Part shown: in pieces, positions 51,036-61,795 of the stretch | Position numbering within the stretch: position 1 is the first letter of the stretch | Layout of the letters: each line of letters begins with the position of its first letter | NCBI GenBank assembly: GCA_025093985.1 | Contig: JACAAK010000004.1 | Coordinates: 3,038,001-3,102,000, forward strand | Length of the DNA stretch: 64,000 nt | Direction: 5' to 3' | From: Calvatia gigantea | Taxonomy: Eukaryota; Basidiomycota; Agaricomycetes; Agaricales; Lycoperdaceae | Program-made: the position numbers and the translations under genes | The notes under the pieces: generated by a model | Databases searched by the model: none | What the model was told of the DNA's origin: nothing | Seen by the model: only the letters and a program-made list of their open reading frames with translations

Positions 51036-54000
51036 CTACTTTTGTTCTGTCGGATTTGGTGCACCAAAAATTGATCCGGTACCAGAGGGAGCACTATTGG
51101 AGGCAAATGAGCCACCGAAGCTAAACGGGCTCGGTTTCACCTCTACGGTGGACTGCGTTCCTGAGGTTGATGCAGGAGCATCGAAAACCGAGGGCCGAGA
51201 TGAGTTCGAACCAGCACTACTTTTAGCGGGACCGAGGTTGAACGGGAACTGAGGTGCCATACTCGTTGTCGCATTGGACACAGACACACCTACTACTGCT
51301 ACTGTTGCTATTCGGGGCGGGGTTGCTGAAATGGAAGGAGGGCTTTGGCGCGTAAGATGCAGCAGCAGTGGACGTGGCGCCGTTGGCCGCCGACGTGAGC
51401 GAGAACGCTGGTTTAGATGCCTCGGGTGGTTTGGTAGACCCAAACATACCACTCGCCCCCGTACCAGAATTTCCAAAGATGTTCGTGGTTTGACTGCTTG
51501 AACCAGTCCGATTTGGTTGAGACCCAAATATATTAGCTGGGGCGGAGCTGGAGCTAGAGTTGCCAGCATTGTTCGACGATCCGAAGACGTTGTTATTGGC
51601 ACCGAGGCTGGACGCAGAACCAAAAGCATTCGTGGGCCGCTGACCCAGGGCACCGAATAAGCTCGAACTAGCTGGCGCAGGTTTGGCTGCAGCCATATTA
51701 CCAAAAATATTGCTGCTCTGCGGACCAGAAACGTTGGATGACGACTGCCCAGTCGGACCAAAATTGAATAAGGACTTGCTCGCCTGAGAGGTGCCGCTCG
51801 AGTCCGCTACCTTGTTTTCGGTGGGCTTCGTACCAAATGCCGAAGAGCCAAATAAATGAGACATATTAGACCCGTTGGCGTTGAAGGGATTAGGTGCACC
51901 AAATCCAGACATAGCAACACCCTTCGAGGTATCATTCCCAGGCGCGATAGATGTCGAGGATGGGGCCGGTGCTTTGAAGCCGAATGGTGATGGATCTGGC
52001 GCGGCCTTGGACGCCGCTGATCCGTCCACTGGTGGTTTGTCGGCTTTGGTTCCGCTACTGGGTGTCAACGGGTTGAAAGAGACCATCGGACCGCTCTTGA
52101 CAGTCGATTCAAACGGATTACTGGAAGGGGCGCTAGAAGTGGTAGTGGGGGCGGCGGTGTTATTCACGGCGGACGGAGTGTTGGCTGAGCTGCCGAATCC
52201 GAAGTTAAATTTAGGTTGGGCAGCTGGATTGCCTGTTGAAACGCTGGAGGGGGGAACCTGATTAGAGGTGGGCTGAGATGTAGGTGTGGTAAATGGATTG
52301 GGAGCGGCAGTATTGGTGATGGGTTTCGCAAAGTTGAAGAGGGAATGCTGAGGTGAAGTTGACGAAGTGGCAGTGGTTGCAGGAGGACCAAGGCGACCCA
52401 GTAGTGCATTGTTGCCGTTAGCCAGTTGTGGGGCAGCCTCGGGTGCTTTCTGTTCAGTAGTTGGTTTGGTTGCACCATAGCCAAATGAAAACACAGGTTT
52501 AGAAGTGGCGGTATCCATACCCGAATCGGGTGCAGCAGATGCCGTGTTCGGACGAGCAGTCGTGCTAGACGCAGGGTTCGATGAAGGGAAATTAAACGAG
52601 AACGGGGACTTTTGTGCTTGATCACTCTTGTTGGCTGTGGCAGCAACCGGCGCGGCAGTCGCAGGAGGGAACAGGTTGGACGTAGGCTGGGTCATCACTG
52701 GTCCGGATGATGAGGCGAATGAAGGTCCAAAAGAGAGGGATGGGGGTGGAACGGAGGAGGATGGAGCGGATGAGGATGGAACGGATTTGGGTGCAGCTGG
52801 AACAGGTGCAGCGGGAGGGAAGGATAAGGTGCTAGACGTAACATTACCGAACAGAGGCGGTTTAGGGATCTCAGCGGGCTTAGCAGCATCAGTGGAAGGC
52901 TGGGCAGGGGCCGACGCAGATGGAAAACCGAAAAGGGGTTGGGGCTTGGGCGCATCAGTGGGTTTCGAGCTGTCCTCAGCAGGTTTAGATGGGTTGAACA
53001 GGGAGGGCATAGACTGCGTCGTCTGTTTTGGCACATCCGTAGGTGCAGTAACGGTGATGGATGGAATGGTAGGCGTAATGGTGAGCGTGCTTGGCTTATC
53101 GAGGTTCTCCTTGTCCTTCGCAGCCTGCTCAGCCCTCGCCTGGTTGGTCTCGGCTTCCTTTTTATTCTTTAGTTCACGTAGTCTCATAAGAGCTTGTGCC
53201 TCTAGCTCTTGTTTCTCCAACTTGGAATAGGACTTGAATCGAGCGTGAGGGCTAGAATTGGTGGTATCTGCCAGCCCAGGAGAACCTATGTTTCCAGCGG
53301 ATGCAGCTCGCGTTATCGACGAAATCCGTCTCATATTGTGCGTCGGTAGCTGGTCGAAGGGATTCGACCGCGGGCTATTGGAAGAAATGAGGGAAATACG
53401 AACGATCCTTTGGTTGGCAGGAAGACCGCGATCCGAGACAGGCGAATACGAGACCGGAGAATCAACGGGAGTAGTTGTTGAGGACCAAAGGAGATTTTTT
53501 CCGCTGGCATGAGTCTGAAGGGTAAAATAATAAATACCAAGGTAACAAGTAGCCATTTGTAATACGCACCTGAACATCAACAGCTAGCTTAGAATCCGAG
53601 CGCTTGGGTGTGTCTTGCCCGGCGAGGAGATGACGCTCCTTGGCATCGCGATATTCCTCTTCATCTAGCCAAGTCTCGACGTAGACCTCAAAGTCAGCCT
53701 GACGGTCTGGGTGTTGAGAATCCTCCGGCTAAGACGGCGTTAAAAACCGAACGTTTTCTAAACTCCAGTAGACCCACCATAGGGAACCGCTGCCTGGTTT
53801 TCTTGACCAATGCTTGACGAAGGCGCTGACCATTTGGACCTAATTTCCATCGAATGCCGTTCGAATTCCATTCTTCACCGATTTTGCGATTACGGCTTCC
53901 GGATGAGGTCTGAGACCGAGTGGTGGAGTGTTCGCTCATCTCGTCGTCCTGCAAGGATGCCCTCTTTCCACGTTTCTTGCGGGATATACGTGAGGTCTCA

Positions 54001-55506
54001 TCACCGGTCTCGACTTCGCTCTCATCATCTCCCAGGTCGCGATCTCGCTTCTGACCGCGGGTTACGAAAGCGCCCGATTTGCCTTTACCGACCGTACTGT
54101 GTTTCCGCCTTCGCCTCTTGGACTTAAGGTCAGTGTCATGTTCTGGGCCACTTTCATCGTCATCTCCACCGAAAGTTGAACCTGCTTCAGCGCGATCACG
54201 CTTTTTCCCACGATGCATTGAAGGTAGATCATCAATTTCATCTTCAAGTTCTTCATCCACATCCATATCGTCTGAGTCCTCTTCTTGTGCCTGAATCCCT
54301 TTGTCCAAAGAAACCTTACGCGCGCGCTTATCCCGGGGCTGGCGTTCGATGAGATTATCCTCGTTCTCATCTTCATCAAACAGGTAACGCTTTGCAACCC
54401 GTTGAGGCAGTTCTTCCTCCTGCCAGACCGCATCATCAGGATCAGTTTCATTTCCGGTGAACCCGTTCTCCCGCCTCGATCTCTTCGTCACCCCCTCCTC
54501 CTCAGTTGATTTGTCCTCGACGAAACCACGTTTTTGACTGCCAACTCCTGTCCCTAGATCGAGATCTTTCCTACTCGCGCGACGGGCATTGAATGAAGGA
54601 GCACCGCTTTCGTATCGTCGGGAAGCAGAAGTTTGTTGACTTTGAGAAACATAGCCTGAAGGGCCGACAGTTGCAACCTGCCTTTTGATATATGCAAAAA
54701 TTGAGTTACAGTCACATTGACATATGCGGCACCTACTCAGGATAAGGTCCTGCAGGCGTGCCTTCGGCAAAGTATGCGCCAGGAAATCGAGAACTATAAC
54801 TTGATGCACGAGGTACTTCGGCAGTAGTTTGGAGACCTTAATTTAAGAAGGTTGAATATGCGATAAGATGCGGAGATGAGGAAAAAAACGGACCAAAACG
54901 TTGCCTAACGGTCTGTCCAATCTGAGCGCTACGCCGATCATGTGGTGGGACAGGCTGTGTGGCCTTGGCCTTTTGTGCAGCCTCTTTTTCCTGGCGAGCA
55001 CGCAGTACAGCAGCATAAGCCACGTTGAAAGGCCGGTGGTCGTTGTCAGGAATGCCATGTCTCCGCCGCATCGCGCTATTCGTTAAAAAAGAGTTGTCAG
55101 AGACAAGACAATATGAAGTTGGAAAAACATACAGCTTGTAGGAGCGCTCCTTCCAAACTAAAACACGGAACCATATGCGCATAATCACGACATAAAGGAC
55201 AAGTAGAACTGCAAAAGCGATTGCTACCCTAACGACCAGTGATACACTGAGCTGGTTGTCACTCGTGTTTGCGCGAAGGACAGGTTTAGTTTGTTGTCCA
55301 AGGATGTCGGAAGACTCGTCTTCCATAGCAAGCGCGGGATGGGCGGAAACAACCCTTTGGCAGTGAGATGATGGAGGAGGAAGTGAGGAGACGCGGCGAC
55401 TCCGGCCAATCAAAGAAGTGGACTTGGCACCCTCTTTCATCGGAGTTTTAATTGCGGAGTACAAATCCAAATTCACGCATCCCATCAATTTTTCAACTTC
55501 ATGCAT
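51036..55506 (-). CDS. Large FG nucleoporin with N-terminal transmembrane segment (POM121-like layout)
   Basis: I spliced one chain of about 1,350-1,400 residues across at least five introns, all in frame. The N-terminal exon (ATG candidates 55,506 and 55,485) has one strong transmembrane helix, VVRVAIAFAVLLVLYVVIMR, followed by a basic stretch. YKL joins to AMRRRHGIPDNDHRPFNVAY, then to QRFG/GLQTTAEVPRASSYSS, PYPE/QVATVGPSGYVSQS, RFPM/PEDSQHPDRQADFEVYVE and DVQ/THASGKNLLW. The middle is acidic and basic with NLS-like clusters (KSKRRRRKHS, SRKKRGKRAS). The last 750 residues are FG repeats: FSFNFPS, FSFGYG, FNFGFGSS, NPFES, NIFGN, LFGSSAFG, ending IFGAPNPTEQ. FG repeats form the pore's permeability barrier; the helix would anchor it in the pore membrane. 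Near 51,290 a +1 shift is needed to reach the last 65 residues. No other fungal nucleoporin I know combines these parts. Confidence 0.75.
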
Positions 55507-56042
55507 TTTTTGGATCGCAACAACAACCAACCATAATGCATACGCATTGCTATTGATGATCGATGATGACCAGCCGTCCTCATCGCTTCTTTCATCATAC
55601 TATTCAAGTGTGAGTCCATCCTTACCACTTGCTTACTGCCTGGGAACATGGTTTACGATACCTTCGTTGCCTTACTTGCAAGTGGGAGAGCATTCCTGCT
55701 TAATCCACGCTTAAATGTCCAGCCTGGAAAATGGTTGTCAATGGCCATTCGAGTACTATTTTGAGCATACATTGCATTAGAGAGACTGTAACAGTGTTTG
55801 CGATGTTGAATGTATAAAATTTTGTTGCCATCTGTTCATCGAAAATAAGATCAGCGCTGAGTGAGGAGCACTAAATTGCTCGGGGTCAGCCATGCTGTGA
55901 TTTTGTGCTGGAGAAATTTTGAAGGCTGCCGGCACGTGAGAACAGACCCGGTGTTATAAACCTCGACGGGTCCATCGGCCACTCCCACCTTCCCTTTTGA
56001 CCCCATCCACAAACCCCTCCCCACCCCTTCCAACTCAGTTCA
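55507..56042. other. Divergent promoter region between the FG nucleoporin and cytochrome b5
   Basis: About 535 bases. CACGTGAG is at 55,933-55,940, 105 bp before the cytochrome b5 ATG. A pyrimidine-rich leader (CCTTCCCTTTTGACCCC-type) runs up to the ATG. No gene. Confidence 0.5.
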
Positions 56043-56721
56043 ATGGCTGTCGTTACCCTCGAAGAGCTCCGTGCAAACAACACCCGTGACAAGCTCTATG
56101 TCCTCCTCCACGGCAAGGGTGCGTTTGCGCATGTGTTAGCCAATCACGCGCTGCTCATTTGGATTAATGAATGAATATTTCTAGTTTATAATGTCACAAA
56201 TTTCCTTGACGAGGTATATAGCTCTCTCTCAACCATGCGCCCGAGTTCCCCAACAGTTTTTATGTAGCACCCCGGAGGCGACGAGGTCATCCTAGCCGAA
56301 GCCGGTACGTGGCAGCACCCGACAGCTGAAACACTCCAGAAGCGCTAACTTTACATCAGGTCAAGATGCCACCGAAGCTTTTGAGGATGTTGGTCACTCT
56401 GACGAGGCCCGTGCTCTCCTCCCTGAGAAGCTTGTTGGTGACTTTGAGCAAGGCAGCGTGCGTTCTGGTCTCCTTTGACAGCTATATGCTCCATAACTGA
56501 CTCCACGTAGGACCTCAAAATCAAATCGGGAGCCGCAGAAGCTCAAGCCAAGAGAGTTGCCGGTGCCGTCGAACAAGGCTCAAAGTATGACTCTACTTTT
56601 ACACTTCTCCTGTTTTGCAAAACCTAACTGACTCCCCTCTCATAGTCTCATGTACTTCGTTCCTCTTGCACTCCTAGGTGCTTACTTCGGATGGCGTTTC
56701 TATTCGGCAGGTTCTCTATAA
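56043..56721 (+). CDS. Cytochrome b5, ER tail-anchored
   Basis: Six exons (56043-56118, 56185-56213, 56268-56304, 56360-56457, 56511-56584, 56646-56721) total 390 nt, 129 residues. It carries electrons on the ER membrane for sterol and fatty-acid desaturation and some P450s. The haem domain is complete: [20 protein letters not shown] supplies the first axial His in HPGG, and [17 protein letters not shown] supplies the second (GHS). After a short linker the C-terminus [20 protein letters not shown] is a transmembrane anchor. Length and order are those of fungal microsomal cytochrome b5. Two exons are only 29 and 37 nt. Identification is firm. Confidence 0.97.
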
Positions 56722-57331
56722 GCGGTCACTGTTCGCTGGAGATTTACCAAGCATTAGACTCTTGCTCTCTCACGTAATGGTTGATACCGCCCCACCGCTT
56801 GTTTAATTACCTACTGCTTTACTTATTTGCAACCTTTTTCCCTTCAAAACATGTTCTTTGATAACTGGATGTGAATTCTAGCCAGTATATCACATGGACC
56901 CTCTTGTGGGTCGGTAATCTACAAGCCGATTTCTTGTCAGTGTCCGGCAGAGAATACTACGGTCCCGTCGTGATCAACGGAGTTCTCATAACCCTGATCC
57001 TTGCCGCTTAAGTGTTTGAAGGTCCCAAGATCACAATCCTAAAGTGATCATTTGACGGATTGAAGTGGCATTCAGAACCCCTTACTTAAGTACAAGTCCA
57101 CATCACATCGGTATTGAAATGTATTCAATGCAAATTCTCCGCTCTATCCATAACCCCTACACACAAGAGCTGACTGGTGACAGATCAGTGCCGTTACACG
57201 CAGCCATTCAGCACAAGTCTGGAGAGATCATGGCAAACCTCGGTTAGCTCTAGAGCAAAGAAACCCAAACTTGATTAGCACCAGCCACAACCACCCCAAA
57301 TGTCAACAGAAAACATATGCACCCACCAAAC
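56722..57331. other. Convergent intergenic region
   Basis: About 610 bases of 3' flanking sequence between cytochrome b5 and the RNase III gene. A short plus frame at 57,065-57,247 has no resemblance. Nothing else is seen. Confidence 0.5.
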
Positions 57332-58750
57332 CTAAACAACAGTGACTCCCATCTTGTCTAAACCTTGTTTGGCAGCTTCATTCTTTGCCAGTTGTTTCGT
57401 TGTTCCTTTCCCTTGTCCATGAAGCTCTCCATCCACCCAAACACGTGCAATCCATACAGGTGTGGCTTTCCTCCCTCCGATGACTGCCAGTGAGCCTTGC
57501 TTCTCCCCTTCTTGAAGATTACGACCGTCATCAAAAGTCCATTCAACTTGCTTATTTCCCTTCTGCAAGCACTGATTAAACAACGCCAGGTAACCTCCCC
57601 CCGGTGATGTTGGGGTTTCATCTAATCCATTCTTAGCTCCACCAAATGATCCAAATATCGCCATTTTCTCGTTCAACTGTGGGTATCGGGAAGGTAATGG
57701 ACCCGCGGGAATCGCCGGTAATCCGTGCTGTTGGCGCACGATTTGATAAGCGGCCTGGGCATATGGACGAAATAATTCATCCAGCCACTTCCGGACGGCA
57801 TCCAGGCCTTGGTCGAGGTATAAGCCACCCACGAATGACTAGGTGGGGTAAATCCACGGTTCAGTGATGAGATGTAATACTAAGAGAAAGGAGAAACATC
57901 ATTGACCTCAAATACGTCGGCTGAAAACGAGCGCAACATCAGTGCCAAAGCCAGTGATATGTCAAGATTGAGCGGAGCCACCTACCCTGGATATTGGGCG
58001 ATACGCGAAGAGTAATGGCCTGAGCAGTGTGGAGGCGCAAACGACTCGGCAATTGATACTTCAGGGATCTAATGCCGACGGTTAAGTTCTTGAAGTGCAT
58101 CTGGACCAACAAGAATAACTCACATCTCCGCCAAAGTTGAGTTACCAACTACCATGGCCCTGATTTTCTGAATATAGCCGGAAGTTGAAAACATGAGCCA
58201 TGAGAAAACACATGCGCGCCAGCTGCGAACACCATCGCAAAGCCAAAATTGAAGCCGAAATGCTCACAGTCGAAGGGCCGACCCGAAGACCGGGATACAG
58301 GTTCATCATCATTGTGGTCACTGATAATCCAAGAACGGAATCCCCCAGATGTTCGAACCTGTCAAAGATACATGAGCAAAAATGACAGACATAAGTCACG
58401 ACCCCACAATGAAAGAGCAATCTAGGAGATCTTTACTCGCTTAGTGGCGGCGGGGAATTCTCGGACCCTTGCATCGTGACTTACTTCTCATTGTCCGGGC
58501 TAAGATCATCTGGGTGATCCTCAAATATGTGCGTTGGACGACCATGAAGACTACGGTGCGTGAACACCTGCTGCCTGATGACTGGATTCTTTATCTCCGG
58601 GAGGGGAGGAAAGTAAATATCATTTGGACCGAAGTTGGGCCTTGGGAACAAGGTGATGAGCACGTTCAGTGAAGGGGGGGAGGGGGGGGGACAAAGGAAG
58701 AAGGGGGATTCAATTGTCAATAATGCATGGGAAACTCACTTCAAAGCCAT
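57332..58750 (-). CDS. Compact ribonuclease III (RNase III domain plus dsRNA-binding domain)
   Basis: Exon 1 is 11 nt (58740-58750, ATGGCTTTGAA); the acceptor at 58,641 gives MALKPNFGPNDIYFPPLPEI, a plausible N-terminus. Exon 1 and exon 2 are separated by a 99-nt intron holding a G-rich run near 58,674-58,690. The RNase III domain follows: NPVIRQQVFTHRSLHG, FEHLGDSVLGLSVT with the catalytic Glu and Asp, VGNSTLAE, RLRLHTAQAITLRVSPNIQ and ADVFESFVGGLYLDQG with the second Asp-X2-Glu pair. All four metal ligands are therefore present, so cleavage of dsRNA is likely. A dsRBD closes the protein: VWVDGELHGQGKGTTKQLAK followed by NEAAKQGL. It lacks helicase and PAZ domains, so it is not Dicer. Mitochondrial ribosomal mL44 is related but usually lacks these residues. 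Confidence 0.87.
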
Positions 58751-59228
58751 GTTAATCGGTGGTCCCGTAGGGAATAAGGAGGCGACGGAGGCACTGTGAT
58801 GGAAGTAGCACAAGGGGCGGGACACAGAGAAACCGAACCTCCCCAAGAAAAAGGTTGCCATCCATCAAGTGACCGGGCTACCTCAATGTACAATGAGTCT
58901 CCGCATCAAATCCTTGTATTCGGAAGACAAATGTCAAGGCTCTTTCATGAATCACATGATGTTCATTTCAACTCCGAATGAATTCCCTCAAAGGCCCTGG
59001 ATGCAGGAATTCGTGAAATAGGACCTCTTGGATGTGCGGTTGGCCTGAGGTAACGAACTGTGCATTTCATTCCAGATCTTGGACGTGTAGGCTGGGCGTG
59101 ATAAAAATATACCAATAATTTCTGATCTAAGGTCAGTGATCGCTGGAGCTGAAGCTCTATCTACGTAATTTCATGCGGCTGTTCCTTGAGATTGGGCTTC
59201 GGCTACCATGAGAGGTCATAAGCTTCAC
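58751..59228. other. Intergenic region
   Basis: About 480 bases with the RNase III promoter and the 3' side of PAPS reductase. No gene or element is seen. Confidence 0.5.
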
Positions 59229-60096
59229 CTAAGGTCCAGGAACGCGACGGAAAGAAAGGTACTCACCAACAAGCTTTGCCTGGGCTTTCATCGTGAAGTA
59301 GTCCTTGTGCAACCCACACTCCGTTTTCTCCCTCCCTGCCCATCTTCCAGCTCTTTCATCTTGACCCTCCCCAACCTTGACCGTACTATGCCAATCACCT
59401 ACACTTCTATACCCTTGATCCAACAATTTGTTCCTGGGAACATTGTTTTCCTTAATATACCACTCTACAAGGTGGAAATTCCAAGTAAAAAGTGGGTTGA
59501 GTTTCAACAACCCTGTGGAGTCCACCTCAAGTGGCTTCAAACTTGCACGGTCACCGCCTTGGGACGCGCGACGACCTGTGATCACCGATTTTACGCCAAG
59601 GGCATCGTAAGCACGGCGGGCAGGTTCTACCTGAATCGGCACATCAGCCATGATAGGCCAATCCCGACCTTGCGTCATTACATACCTTGACAACAAAATC
59701 ATATGTACCTTCGTCTCTCTTCCATAACTCAGGGCCGTATTTTGCTTCAAAGTCCTGTACTGTCTCGCAGCCGTCCGGCCCATAAACATGAATTGGGCAC
59801 TGATAACGCCTTCGCACGTCGTCCACAAGTTCGTAGGTTTCGGGGAAATGATATAGGGTATCAAGGAAGATGAGAGGAGGTGGAGACTTGGTGATTTTCG
59901 AAAGCATGTCTATAGCCACAAGACCAGTAAGCCCGAAGGCCGTTGTTTGGTAAAGTCCAGGGAGGTATTCTATTGCCCATTGCAGAACCTCCTCTGGCAC
60001 CATGGGTGAGAGGTGAGCATTGATTACATCCAGCTGTTCTTCGGAAAGGGGTAAGTTGAGTGGTTTTGGAAGATCGTGGATCATCGGCTGGGCCAT
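59229..60096 (-). CDS. MET16: Phosphoadenylyl-sulfate (PAPS) reductase
   Basis: Two exons (59686-60096 and 59229-59630) with a 55-nt intron give 270 residues. The enzyme reduces PAPS to sulfite using thioredoxin in sulfate assimilation. The PP-loop-type fold has FGLTGLVAIDMLSKI, LIFLDTLYHFPETYELVDDV, PIHVYGPDGC and ALGVKSVITGRRASQGGDRA. The catalytic ECGLH motif is present in REKTECGLHKDYF. No iron-sulfur CC pair is seen, so it uses PAPS rather than APS. The last residues after KAQAKLVG run through a good donor (GTGAGT near 59,257), so a short extra 3' exon is possible. CACGTGATC lies 152 bp upstream; in yeast MET16 is a Cbf1 target. Identification is firm. Confidence 0.95.
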
Positions 60097-60397
60097 ATTT
60101 TAATTGTTAGGGTCGAACGGGTTCTGTTGGCAAAGGTCGCGGCGTAACAAGTTTGTCGAGATACCGTCATCGCGTCCACGGTTTAACGTTATAACTACAA
60201 CTGCATGCTCACGAATCTTGTTATTCGGCATTATGATGTGCTCCTTCCACGTGATCGAGAAATGGGAATGGTTATATCATAATTGCAATCTATGATACCA
60301 GTGTGTTGGGTCTATACTCCAGCCTAGAGTACATTATGTACTATATATTGAAGCGAATGTATCATGCACAGTTGGGGGATGAAAACTTGAAATGATA
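60097..60397. other. Promoter of PAPS reductase and 3' flank of the RCF2-like gene
   Basis: About 300 bases. CACGTGATC at 60,248-60,256. No gene. Confidence 0.5.
60248..60256. promoter_or_regulatory. CACGTGATC element upstream of PAPS reductase
   Basis: The reverse complement contains TCACGTG, the Cbf1/CDEI core that activates sulfur genes, MET16 among them, in budding yeast. Here it sits 152 bp before the MET16-type ATG. Sequence seen; function inferred. Confidence 0.45.
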
Positions 60398-61373
60398 TCA
60401 AACACGTTCAGTTTGAGTTTCCACGACCTGTGGTGCACGGAGACCGAGGCGCTCGGCTTCCTTGCGGTCGCGTGCTTGCTGTTCAAGCTGCGGAATCGTC
60501 AATACATGAAGCTTCACCAGGGTAATGTCTTGACTTACAATATCTGCCCAAGAGTGATCTTGGCCCTGCAAAGGAATTAGTCAGAAATACATCCCAACAT
60601 CATTAAACGTACCGCCCCAGCCAACTCCTTGCGTTTGCCTTGTGTCAAGGCACCGGCAGCAATCAGCAAGCCAATTGTGAGGCCCTGGGCCCACATACGA
60701 GCTTGAACGATCTAAACCGATGATTGAGTTGTGCCCCTCACGCAGCAATATGAATAATATCCCACCTTCTGAGAATAAGTCTGGTATCTAAAAAAATTTA
60801 AATATGTCAGGACCAATTCAACCGTATTCAAAACTGATAAGCTCACCTGTTGCGGGAGATGATGGCACCAGCCAGTGCCAAACTTCCGGCCCACCCGCCG
60901 AGTATGATAGTATATTGGTGGCGAGCGGACCAGTCAGCGATCTTGTCCTTGATGGGCATAGCCTGCCATTTTTTCTCCTGCTGAAGTTGTCGTTCGTCGA
61001 GCACGCGGGCCGACTCGTGGTCCCTAAACAGGTTGTTGGAATTGAGTTAAAAAAAAATAGGAACGAACCACCCCACACGCACCATTGCGAACGGTCATAC
61101 TCCAAACCCCGTCGTTCACCCTGGATTGCAATACAGGGTGCAACGACGATAATAATCCCCAGAGCCTTCAACGAGGGAGGGAGACTACGATATGCAGCCC
61201 AACGTCGGTTGAAATACCATGACCCTGCGAGGGCTACAGCTCCGCTTGCAGCGGCACCTTCTAAAGCACCTTTTCTTGAGGCGGTAGCGTGTTCAGTGAA
61301 TTGTTGTTCTGTTAAAAGCTGTGGGATATTAACCAGTATAACTACAGTCATTAGAGGGCTTCCTCACCTTCAT
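60398..61373 (-). CDS. RCF2-like HIG1-domain protein of the respiratory supercomplex
   Basis: Exon 1 is six bases (61368-61373, ATGAAG), spliced to LLTEQQFTEHATASRKGALE. Further exons join in frame down to TGA at 60,398. Two membrane segments lie in the first part (AAASGAVALAGSWYF, LKALGIIIVVAPCIA). The HIG1 region follows: DKIADWSARHQYTIILGGWA, SLALAGAIISRNRYQTYSQK and IVQARMWAQGLTIGLLIAAG. The QARM-type (QARMWAQGLT) sequence is the HIG1 type 2 hallmark (Q-I/V-X3-R-X-A-Q/R motif). The acidic-basic C-terminal helix (LEQQARDRKEAERLGL) is typical of fungal homologs. Rcf2 regulates cytochrome c oxidase and supercomplexes in the mitochondrial inner membrane. Very short first exon makes the start easy to miss. 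Confidence 0.85.
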
Positions 61374-61795
61374 GTTGAGAAGTGGTAAGAGAGGGGGGTC
61401 GAAGATATGTGGTGGACAATGACGGAGTTCAACCCTTAAGAGGCAGGGGGTGGGAACATTGCATCAGCTTACCTAACGGAAACATTCAGACGGATCGGCT
61501 CGGACCGTAGCGCACTAAGCCAATTCAAGATCCTGACTGAAATAGTGCTCCGGCCCCGTCCGCCAAGGTCGGCGAGATCCGCTTGACGGAACGGGGACTT
61601 CGCAGCGGGCAACGCTGGTAGATGTGTAAAAATATATTGACGAAAAACTAAAAAAACTACTCGATGTAATACTACGCAGAAAACGACATAACAATCAACA
61701 GGCGTACTACGACAAGAGATTACAACGTGGGAATAGGAGCAAGCGAAACCTGTGAAGCTTAGCGATAGAATAACATCCGTTCGTAAAAGGGGGGT
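61374..61795. other. Intergenic region between the RCF2-like gene and Nup98
   Basis: About 420 bases: promoter of the RCF2-like gene and 3' flank of Nup98. No gene or element is recognised. Confidence 0.5.

Noticed and set aside
52628..53230. 200-codon plus-strand frame opposite the FG nucleoporin
   Set aside because: Gly/Ala/Asp-rich sequence is the antisense shadow of Ser/Pro/Ala-rich FG repeats.
59208..59690. 160-codon plus-strand frame
   Set aside because: It is antisense to the PAPS reductase coding exon, which is firmly identified.
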